Of a stretch of 12,505 nt of DNA, positions 6,946-12,505 are shown piece after piece. Below the pieces are notes generated by a model that was not told the DNA's origin, ran no database searches, and was given only the letters and a program-made list of their open reading frames with translations. Made by a program: the position numbers and the translations under genes. Within the stretch, counting starts at the first letter, position 1, and each line of letters opens with the position of its first letter. This stretch comes from an uncultured Archangium sp. Lineage in GTDB: Bacteria > Myxococcota > Myxococcia > Myxococcales > Myxococcaceae. The stretch covers positions 1 through 12,505 of the forward strand of contig CAMLFP010000144.1 in the NCBI GenBank assembly GCA_946479335.1, in the 5' to 3' direction.

Positions 6946-7754
6946 ACCAGCTCCGCGAACTCTTCACGCCGGCGCTCGAACACCGCCGTCGAGATGAGCA
7001 TCAGCACCAGCGAGATGCCGGTGACGGAGAGCAACCCCACCCAGTCGGGCGCGGTCTGTTGCACGAAGATGTCGCGCCACGCCGACATCACCGAGGCCAT
7101 GGGGTTGAAGGTGAGGATGGCGCGCTGGGTCTCTTCCTGCGTCATCCCCGCCATCGGCGAGACGCTGCGGATGTCCCACAGCACCGGAGTGAGGAAGAAC
7201 ATCATCTGCACCAGGTTGGCGACGATGTGCTGCAGGTCGCGGAAGGCGACGTTGAACGCCGCGAAGAAGTACGTCACCGCGAGAGTGAAGAACGTCTGCA
7301 CCAGCAACACCGGCACCGCGAACACCAGGTGCCACGTGGGCGTGATGCCGAAGAAGAGCCCCAGCCCCAACAGCAACGGCAGCGACAGGAGGAAGTTGAT
7401 GAGGTTGGTCAGCACCACCGTCGCCGGCAGCACCTGCGCGGGGAAGCGCACCTTGGTCAGCAGGTCCTTCCGGTCGCTCACCGAGGTGGTGCCGCCCAGC
7501 AGCGAGCTCGAGAAGTAGATCCACGGGAGCAGCCCGACGAAGAGGAAGTACGGGTAGTTCTGCACCGTGTTCTTCATCAACACGCCGAACACCACCACGT
7601 AGACCAGCATGTTCAACGTGGGGTTCAAGAAGGTCCACAAGAAGCCCAGCACCGAGGCGCGGTAGCGGGCGCGCAGCTCGCGCATCGACAGCGCCATCAG
7701 GAGCGCTCGGTACTGATACAGCTCCGAGAGGTTGCGGAACACGCCGCGCCACAT
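6942..7754 (-). CDS. wzm: Polysaccharide/O-antigen ABC exporter, membrane permease
   Basis: This 270-residue ABC-2-type permease is the membrane partner of the Wzt encoded directly downstream. It has a cytoplasmic amphipathic N-terminus with the family signature LRARYRASVLGFLW (27-40), then about six TM segments (roughly 36-58, 67-88, 112-134, 141-168, 177-196, 239-259), and the AFRDLQHIV element (170-178) typical of polysaccharide exporters. Two copies with two Wzt subunits would form the inner-membrane channel for undecaprenyl-linked glycan. The length is normal for Wzm. The ATG at 7754 is the first in frame, with only a weak ribosome-binding sequence. It lies 49 nt after the PEGA gene on the same strand, and its stop is inside the wzt start codon overlap, so wzm and wzt are coupled. 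In Myxococcus xanthus, wzm/wzt/wbgA mutants lack O-antigen and are motility-impaired; that is known for that species, not shown here. Confidence 0.94.
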   Translation of the reverse strand: MWRGVFRNLSELYQYRALLMALSMRELRARYRASVLGFLWTFLNPTLNMLVYVVVFGVLMKNTVQNYPYFLFVGLLPWIYFSSSLLGGTTSVSDRKDLLTKVRFPAQVLPATVVLTNLINFLLSLPLLLGLGLFFGITPTWHLVFAVPVLLVQTFFTLAVTYFFAAFNVAFRDLQHIVANLVQMMFFLTPVLWDIRSVSPMAGMTQEETQRAILTFNPMASVMSAWRDIFVQQTAPDWVGLLSVTGISLVLMLISTAVFERRREEFAELV

Positions 7755-7790
7755 ACCGACGCGCGGTGCGGCTGTCTTGTGCGAAGCGCG

Positions 7791-7803
7791 GGGCGGCCCG
7801 CCC
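7791..7803. other. Short GC palindrome after the PEGA gene stop
   Basis: GGGCGGCCCGCCC is an odd-length perfect palindrome directly after the PEGA stop codon (minus strand), inside the 49-nt gap before wzm. Its 6-bp arms are separated by one base, so a real hairpin would have shorter stems. No T-run follows on either strand, so it is not a convincing intrinsic terminator. It may slow transcription or be chance in GC-rich DNA. Confidence 0.25.
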
Positions 7804-8913
7804 TCAGAACCGCCCGGACAGCGTCACGCCATTGACCGCGCCCACCGTCGGCGTCACCTGCATCGACACCACGCCGGTCGACTTGCGGTACGCCTCGTAC
7901 TTGCCCGGCGGGTCACCGACGATGAACAACACCGCCGCCGTCACCGCGCCGACGCCCGCGGCGCCCGCGCCGATGTACGAGACCAGCTGCCAGGTCTGCA
8001 CCTCGTTGCCGATGGCCTGCGCGCGCTGGCGGTAATACCCGTCGGGGCCCTCGTCGCCGGTCTGCAGCAGCGCGCGGTAGTACTGGAAGGTGTGCGGCCG
8101 CGCCGGGTCGCCGTAGCGGTCGTTCGACATGACGGTGCCGCTGACGAAGGCCGCAGCGCCAGCGACGCCCACGCCCACCGCCACCCACGCCAGCGTGCGC
8201 GTGGTGCGCGCCTTCGACTCGTAGGCCTCGGCCATGTCGGGGCTGGGCACGAGGCGCACGAACTCGTCGCTGGTCTGGTCGGCCGAGACGCGCACCTCCT
8301 TCTTCACCTGCGTGAAGCCCTCTTTCTCGACGGTGAGGAGGTGCGGGCCCGCGGCGATCTGCACCCGCGCCTGCAGCGGCGTGACGCCCACCTGCGAGTC
8401 ATCGACCTTCACCGCCGCGCCGCTCTCCGACGACGAGACCACGAGCGCGCCCTGGCGGCCCTCCATCAACTTGCCCACCAGCTTCAGCGTGGTCGACGGC
8501 ACCTCCTGGAGCAGCCGCTCTTCGCCCTTCGCCTCGAGGCGCGCCGAGGACACCGGCGCCGCGTCGCCCGTCTTCATCAGCGTCAGCAGGAGGTTGTAGG
8601 TGGGGTCCTTCGCGGTGCCGGTGCGCGAGAGCCTGCCGGTGACCAGGTACTCGAACGAGGTGAGGTTCGAGAGCGACGAGCCGGAGCAGTTGTCGCAGCC
8701 CAGCAGCTGCCGCTGGCGCTCGACGCCGAGGATGACGCGCGTGGTCTCCGCGCTGGTGACGCGGAAGAGCTGGAGGCGCTCGAGCTCGTGCGCCACGAGG
8801 CCCGACGCCGCGGTGCCGACCTCCGGCGCGGCTCCTTCGGTCGCAAAGTCCATCACCGCGAGGCCCGGCATGGGCTCGGCCGTCAGCAGCAGCAGGAGTG
8901 TGGCGCTCAACAT
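7804..8913 (-). CDS. PEGA-domain protein with CsgG-like N-terminal domain
   Basis: This 369-residue protein starts with a short hydrophobic leader (MLSATLLLLLTAEP, about 1-14), so export through the inner membrane is likely; no lipobox Cys follows. Residues about 17-125 (LAVMDF start, ASGLVAHELERLQLFRVTS, LLGC with a CDNC pair at 73-76, EYLVTGRLSRTG) match the CsgG/FlgO-like domain common in myxobacterial PEGA proteins. The PEGA domain spans about 155-222 (PLQARVQIAAGPHLLTVEKEGF). Two TM-like, Gly/Ala-rich segments follow (239-261, 309-332). PEGA domains are linked to envelope surfaces and may bind glycan, which would fit the exporter genes just downstream, but no function is established. I chose the ATG at 8913 because GGGGGAA sits about 7 nt upstream; an in-frame start at 8949 is possible. 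A poor promoter-like pair (TTGAAA at 8971-8966, TGCACT 17 bp on) lies upstream; I give it little weight. Confidence 0.82.
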   Translation of the reverse strand: MLSATLLLLLTAEPMPGLAVMDFATEGAAPEVGTAASGLVAHELERLQLFRVTSAETTRVILGVERQRQLLGCDNCSGSSLSNLTSFEYLVTGRLSRTGTAKDPTYNLLLTLMKTGDAAPVSSARLEAKGEERLLQEVPSTTLKLVGKLMEGRQGALVVSSSESGAAVKVDDSQVGVTPLQARVQIAAGPHLLTVEKEGFTQVKKEVRVSADQTSDEFVRLVPSPDMAEAYESKARTTRTLAWVAVGVGVAGAAAFVSGTVMSNDRYGDPARPHTFQYYRALLQTGDEGPDGYYRQRAQAIGNEVQTWQLVSYIGAGAAGVGAVTAAVLFIVGDPPGKYEAYRKSTGVVSMQVTPTVGAVNGVTLSGRF

Positions 8914-8967
8914 GAGGAGTTCCCCCGGGAAAGTGAATGCGCAGTGCAACGCAACCGCGCGCAGGTT

Positions 8968-10101
8968 TCAAGCACGCCGCGCAGTGACCGTGACCTCGTC
9001 GCGGTCGTGGTACAGCTGCCGCACGCGCAGATTCTTCCACCCCGCGTCGAGCAGCGTGGCCTTCACGCGCAGCAGGGTGGGCAGCTTGTCCTTCATCGGC
9101 AGCTTGATGTTCGCCACCACCTGCGACGCGTAGCGCTTGCGCGCCCACTTGCCGAGGAGCTGCGCGACCTCCAGCGGCCGCCACGCCATGTCGCAGAAGA
9201 GGAAGTCGACCGGCTCGTCGGGCGCGAACTCGAAGGCGCTCTGCTTGAAGTGCTTCACGCGCTTGAGGGCCAGCACGTCGGGCGCGAGGTTGGCGGGGTC
9301 GACGCTCCAGACGCGCGCGCCGCGCTCGTGCAACCGGCGCGTCCACCCGCCGGGGGCGCTGCCGAGGTCGACGCACAGGTCGCCCTTGCCGGGAGAGACG
9401 CCGTACCAGTCCAACGCTTCGTCGAGCTTCATCGCGGCGCGCGAGGGCGCCTCGCTGGTGCGCTTCATGCGCGCGCGACCGCCGGCCGACAGCGACATCG
9501 CCTCACGGGCGCGCACCCACCCGACGACGCCCACGCCGGGGCCGATGAGGCACACCTGCGCCAACCACGCGCCGGCCTCCGCGGCCTTCCACGGCGTCTC
9601 GTAGTCGTTGCGCGCCTCCTCGGCGCGAATGGAGCGGATGGTCTCCTCCCACGCCGAGGCCTCACCCGCGCGCGCGTTGGCAACGTCGGTGTCGGGCACC
9701 CAGACCTGCACCTTGAGCGACTCGGCCGGCAGCGCAGCGGCGGCCTCCTGCGGCGTGCGCACCACCGCGGAGATGGGGAAGCCCATGCGCGCGAAGGCCG
9801 GCGGCTGCGGCAGCGGGTTCTCGCCGGTGAAGGGCTCGGAGGCCACCAGCGCGGGCCCGAGGAGAATGGGGTTCTTCTTTCCCCAGACGAGCTCCTCGAA
9901 GAGCGGCCCTTCGAACGTGGCGCGGCAGGTCCACAGCCAGCTGCCCGCCTCGGGCACCAGCGTCACCGACGGCATCGGGGGCACCTTCGCGCGCTTCGGC
10001 AGCTCCGCCTTGGCGGCGGTGACGACGTGCTGCTGCTGGCGCTGCTCGGGAGCCAGGTGCCACTCGGTGCGCGGCTTCGCCTTGCGGTCGCCCTTCTTCA
10101 T
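8968..10101 (-). CDS. rlmM: RlmM/FtsJ-type 23S rRNA 2'-O-ribose methyltransferase
   Basis: This 377-residue SAM-dependent methyltransferase has a C-terminal RrmJ/FtsJ fold, about 218-377. The entry motif SRAAMKLDEA, the SAM loop DLGSAPGGWT (245-254), CDMAW (303-307) and ANIKLPMKD are intact. The K-D-K-E catalytic tetrad of 2'-O-ribose methyltransferases is readable as K225, D304, K333 and E369. The N-terminal 200 residues and the WRPLEVAQLL element fit RlmM, which modifies C2498 of 23S rRNA in E. coli, better than the shorter RlmE. The first about 40 residues are basic and low-complexity and may be an extension. The ATG at 10101 is the first in frame with a poor ribosome-binding sequence; the divergent oxidoreductase begins 109 bp away. 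The PEGA gene follows after 54 nt, with no evident functional link. The fold and chemistry are secure; the target base is inferred from the family. Confidence 0.85.
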   Translation of the reverse strand: MKKGDRKAKPRTEWHLAPEQRQQQHVVTAAKAELPKRAKVPPMPSVTLVPEAGSWLWTCRATFEGPLFEELVWGKKNPILLGPALVASEPFTGENPLPQPPAFARMGFPISAVVRTPQEAAAALPAESLKVQVWVPDTDVANARAGEASAWEETIRSIRAEEARNDYETPWKAAEAGAWLAQVCLIGPGVGVVGWVRAREAMSLSAGGRARMKRTSEAPSRAAMKLDEALDWYGVSPGKGDLCVDLGSAPGGWTRRLHERGARVWSVDPANLAPDVLALKRVKHFKQSAFEFAPDEPVDFLFCDMAWRPLEVAQLLGKWARKRYASQVVANIKLPMKDKLPTLLRVKATLLDAGWKNLRVRQLYHDRDEVTVTARRA

Positions 10102-10210
10102 GCGGCGCGAGTAGCACCTTCCGCGCGGCGCGGCGAAAAGAGAAAACCACGCCGATTTCTCCGAAGCCCACGCTCTGCCGGTGCCCGCGGCCGGTCATTA
10201 CGTCTCGGGC
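10102..10210. promoter_or_regulatory. Divergent promoter region with an inverted repeat
   Basis: This 109-bp gap separates divergent starts of the rRNA methyltransferase gene and the oxidoreductase operon, so both promoters should lie here. It contains the most A/T-rich patch nearby (10135-10161). In that patch GAGAAA (10140-10145) and TTTCTC (10156-10161) form an inverted repeat with 6-bp arms whose centres are 16 bp apart, a plausible operator geometry. I could not find a good -35/-10 pair. The operator idea is inference from a short repeat and could be chance. Confidence 0.35.
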
Positions 10211-11131
10211 ATGAACGCAAACACCGAATGGGATGTGGTCATCGTCGGCGGCGGCCCCGCAGGCCTCAACGCGGCGCTCGCGCTGGGTCGCGCCCGGAAG
10301 CGCGTGCTGCTCTGTGACGCGGGCACGCGGCGCAACGCAGCCGCCGTCGGCATCCACAACTTCGTCACCCGCGACGGCATCGCGCCCGACGAGTTCCGCC
10401 GCATCGGGCGGGAGCAGCTGGCGCCGTACGCGAGCGTGCAGGTGCGCGAGGAACGCATCGACGCCATCGAAGGCGAGCGCGGCGCGTTCGTGGTGCGGCT
10501 GCCGTCGGGAGCGGTGCGCGCGCGGCGCGTGCTGCTCACCACCGGGCTCATCGACGAGCTGCTCCCCATCGAGGGCGTGAAGGAGGTGTGGGGCCACTCG
10601 ATGATTCAGTGCCCCTACTGCCACGGCTGGGAGCTGAAAGACCGCCCGTGGGCGTACCTCGCGCGCGCGCCGCACCTCTCGCACGCGGTGCCCTTCACCT
10701 TGATGCTGCGCGCGTGGAGCGACGACGTGTCGCTGCTCACCAACGGCGCGTTCGAGCTGCCGGCGACGCTGCGCGAACAGCTCGAGGGTGGCGGCGTGCG
10801 CGTCATCACCACGCCCATCCAGCGGCTGGTCTCCACCGGCGCGGCGCTGCAGCGCATCGAGTTCGCTGACGGCACCACGCGGCCGTGCGGCGCGCTGTTC
10901 GTGCACCCGCCGCAGCGGCAGGTCGACCTCGTGCAACGCCTCGGGCTGGAGCTCGACGCCGAGGGCTTCGTGCGCGTGGAGCCGCTGCGCTGCGAGACCT
11001 CCAGGCCGGGCGTGTACGCGGCGGGCGACCTCACCACGCGCGCGCAGGGCGCCATCTTCGCGGCGGCGGCGGGCATGCAGGCAGCCGCGGCGTTGAACCT
11101 CGACCTGACGCTGGAGCAGCGCCATGCGTGA
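10211..11131 (+). CDS. Thioredoxin-reductase-like FAD oxidoreductase with CPYC motif
   Basis: This 306-residue flavoprotein belongs to the thioredoxin-reductase-like group. FAD binding is shown by VVIVGGGPAGL (9-19), LLTTGL (108-113) and the late AGD (271-273). The redox pair is C134-P-Y-C137 in CPYCHGWE, unlike the CATC of classical TrxB. The second Rossmann region (about 145-170), where TrxB has its glycine-rich NADPH motif, reads WAYLARAPHLSHAVPF and has no GxGxxA/G. CxxCHG flavoproteins lacking that motif include O2-dependent dithiol oxidases such as GliT, HlmI and DepH, but many uncharacterised bacterial members exist, so the electron partner is open. I chose the ATG at 10211 because the FAD motif then begins at a normal distance from the N-terminus; a GTG at 10181 is the alternative and neither has a clear ribosome-binding site. 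Its end overlaps the methyltransferase by 8 nt, so the two work from one transcript. Confidence 0.88.
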   Translation: MNANTEWDVVIVGGGPAGLNAALALGRARKRVLLCDAGTRRNAAAVGIHNFVTRDGIAPDEFRRIGREQLAPYASVQVREERIDAIEGERGAFVVRLPSGAVRARRVLLTTGLIDELLPIEGVKEVWGHSMIQCPYCHGWELKDRPWAYLARAPHLSHAVPFTLMLRAWSDDVSLLTNGAFELPATLREQLEGGGVRVITTPIQRLVSTGAALQRIEFADGTTRPCGALFVHPPQRQVDLVQRLGLELDAEGFVRVEPLRCETSRPGVYAAGDLTTRAQGAIFAAAAGMQAAAALNLDLTLEQRHA

Positions 11132-11726
11132 CGACCGCGCCTTCTGGGACGCGCAGTATTCGCGACGTCACCACGCCCACGGCCCGAACGAGACGTTGGT
11201 GGAGTTCGCCCACGGACTCGCGCCGGGCGTCGCGCTCGACGTCGGCTGCGGCGAGGGCCACGACGCGCGCTGGCTGGCGGCGCGCGGCTGGGTGGTGACG
11301 GGCGTCGACGTGTCGCCGGTCGCGTTGGCGCGCGCGAAGGAGACGCCTTCAACCGTGCACTGGCTCGAGGCCGACCTCGACGCGTGGGAGCCGCCGCGCG
11401 AGGCGTTCGACCTGGTCACCTCCCACTTCGTGCACGTGCGCCCCGACACGCGCCGCGACTTCTTCGCGAAGCTGGTGGGCGCCGTGCGCCCCGGTGGCCG
11501 CGTGCTCTTCGTCTCACACCACTATTCAGACCACGGCACCACCCTCGGCCGGCCCGACCTGCCGGAGCTCTTCTTCACCGCCGAGGAGTTGCACGCGTTC
11601 CTCCCCGCGAACGAGTGGACGCTCATCTTCTCCGGCACGCGACCGCGACAGACGCGCGACCGCGCAGGAGCGCTCATCACCCTTCACGACACGGTGCTGT
11701 GGGCCACACGTCAGCCGCGGCCCTGA
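11124..11726 (+). CDS. Class I SAM-dependent methyltransferase
   Basis: This 200-residue protein is a complete single-domain class I methyltransferase. Motif I is LDVGCGEGHDARWLA (38-51), the acidic end of strand 2 is GVDVSPVALARAK (60-72), the EADLD segment (82-86) covers the adenine pocket, FDLVTSHFVHV (95-105) is motif IV/V, and LVGAVRPGGRVLFVS (117-131) is the motif VI region. The short length and opening FWDAQYS resemble TehB-like and small-molecule methyltransferases; no RNA- or DNA-binding extension is seen. The ATG at 11124 has GGAG 7 nt upstream, inside the oxidoreductase gene, which it overlaps by 8 nt. The partnership suggests both act on the same small molecule or thiol, but the substrate cannot be read from the sequence. 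Its 3' end overlaps the convergent AraC gene by 16 nt. Confidence 0.92.
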   Translation: MRDDRAFWDAQYSRRHHAHGPNETLVEFAHGLAPGVALDVGCGEGHDARWLAARGWVVTGVDVSPVALARAKETPSTVHWLEADLDAWEPPREAFDLVTSHFVHVRPDTRRDFFAKLVGAVRPGGRVLFVSHHYSDHGTTLGRPDLPELFFTAEELHAFLPANEWTLIFSGTRPRQTRDRAGALITLHDTVLWATRQPRP

Positions 11727-12505
11727 CGCGCGCGCCACGCGGCCGGCGTCACTCCATACGTGCGGCGGAAGAGGCGGATGAAGTGCGTCGCGTCTGCGTA
11801 CCCCACGCGCTCGGCGACAATGTCGATGCGCTCGTCGGAGTGGAGCAACAAGCGGCGCGCCTCCGCGAGCCGGCACGCGATGATCCACTGCACCGCGCTG
11901 CGCCCGGTGGCCTTCTTGAGCGCCGTGGTCACGTAGGCCGGCGTGCGATGCACGGCGCGCGCGACGTCCTTCAAGGTGAGCGGCTGCAGACAGCTCCGCT
12001 CGATGAAGCGCAGCGCTTCGCTGGCCACGCCCGGCGCGCGAACGGGCCGCGCACCCCGCCCCGCCGCCTCCACCTCGGAGAGGATCAACGTCAGCAGGCT
12101 GGTGCGAATCGCGTCTGCCGTGTCGGCTCGCGGCTGCTTCCCGACACGCTCCAGCTCGCGAAACAGCCCGGCGAGGAACGCGCGGCGCTCGGGAGGCACC
12201 CGCACCACCGCCGACGCACCGTCGCGCACGCGCTCGAAGGGCTGCAGCAGCGTCGCGGCGTGCTCCGCGGCGAAGCACGGCACGCAGAACGACAGCCCCC
12301 AGAACGACTGCTGTCTGCGGTCCACCATGCGGTGCGGCGCGCCCGCGGGGATCAACAGCGCGTCGCCGGGCTGCAGCTTCCACACCCCGTTGAGCTCCAC
12401 GCGCGCCTCGCCCTCGGTGCAGAACACCAGCACCGCGTAGCTGTGCGTCGACGGCGCGCGCGACGGCACGCGCTCCACTTCGTGGTGGTGGAGCCGCGCG
12501 GCGAC
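11711..12505 (-). CDS. AraC-family transcriptional regulator, N-terminus cut by window edge
   Basis: The C-terminal about 100 residues carry the two helix-turn-helix units of AraC/XylS regulators: PLTLKDVARAVHRTPAYVTT (166-185, counting from the GTG at 12478) and the family signature GYADATHFIRLFRRTYGVTP (226-245). The N-terminal part is cupin-like (GEARVELNGVWKLQPGDALLIPAGAPHRM), the usual ligand-sensing domain. The frame is open to the right edge, adding VAARLHHHE, and the His-rich strand there belongs to a normal AraC cupin, so I think the true start lies outside the window; GTG at 12478 remains possible. A CVPC pair (65-68) sits in the sensor domain. It is convergent with the oxidoreductase/methyltransferase pair and overlaps it by 16 nt, so it may or may not regulate them. 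Ligand and target are unknown. Confidence 0.9.
   Translation of the reverse strand, partial: VAARLHHHEVERVPSRAPSTHSYAVLVFCTEGEARVELNGVWKLQPGDALLIPAGAPHRMVDRRQQSFWGLSFCVPCFAAEHAATLLQPFERVRDGASAVVRVPPERRAFLAGLFRELERVGKQPRADTADAIRTSLLTLILSEVEAAGRGARPVRAPGVASEALRFIERSCLQPLTLKDVARAVHRTPAYVTTALKKATGRSAVQWIIACRLAEARRLLLHSDERIDIVAERVGYADATHFIRLFRRTYGVTPAAWRARQGRG

Noticed and set aside
5728..7518. Plus-strand open frame of 596 codons across wzt and wzm
   Set aside because: It is antisense to two strongly supported ABC transporter genes and has shadow-like composition.
7791..7803. Intrinsic terminator after the PEGA gene
   Set aside because: The palindrome is short, has almost no loop, and no T-run follows on either strand.
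7732..10317. Long plus-strand open frame of 861 codons
   Set aside because: It lies opposite wzm, the PEGA gene and rlmM, all with clear families; composition is Arg/His-rich and motif-free, as for a shadow frame.

Overview
The window is very GC-rich, with strong G/C bias at third codon positions, and is packed with genes. Several protein architectures are typical of Myxococcota: a GYF_2-like/DUF4388/J-domain/TPR composite, a PEGA protein with a CsgG-like N-terminus, and a single-pass protein resembling the N-terminal domain of AgmX/PglI-type proteins. I infer a myxobacterial chromosome, probably Myxococcaceae or a relative; no rRNA or other decisive taxonomic marker is present. I see no tRNA, rRNA, CRISPR array, insertion sequence or phage gene.

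Layout. (1) 1-2954, minus strand: a large DnaJ/TPR composite protein, then yhbY (ribosome-associated CRM-domain protein), then the first codons of a third gene cut by the window edge; spacing is tight, so this is probably one transcript. (2) 3003-3515, plus strand: a small single-TM protein, divergent from the composite gene across 48 bp. (3) 3549-10101, minus strand: read in transcription order, an RlmM-type 2'-O-ribose rRNA methyltransferase, a PEGA protein, and then a tightly coupled block wzm-wzt-SDR-glycosyltransferase-like protein, in which all three junctions are 4-nt start/stop overlaps. Wzm and Wzt form an ABC exporter of O-antigen/polysaccharide type; the Wzt has the C-terminal extension usually associated with glycan recognition. 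The two downstream genes presumably serve the same glycan pathway. (4) 10211-11726, plus strand: a two-gene operon of a CPYC-type FAD oxidoreductase and a class I SAM methyltransferase with an 8-nt overlap. (5) 11711-12505, minus strand: an AraC-family regulator, convergent with and overlapping the methyltransferase end and running off the window.

Most of the window is ordinary for a myxobacterium. The points most worth a second look are the oxidoreductase/methyltransferase pair, which resembles a dithiol-handling module; the wzt-linked protein that looks like a fusion of two degenerate enzyme folds; and the J-domain composite with its 51-bp tandem repeats. There is no gene-free stretch longer than about 110 bp.
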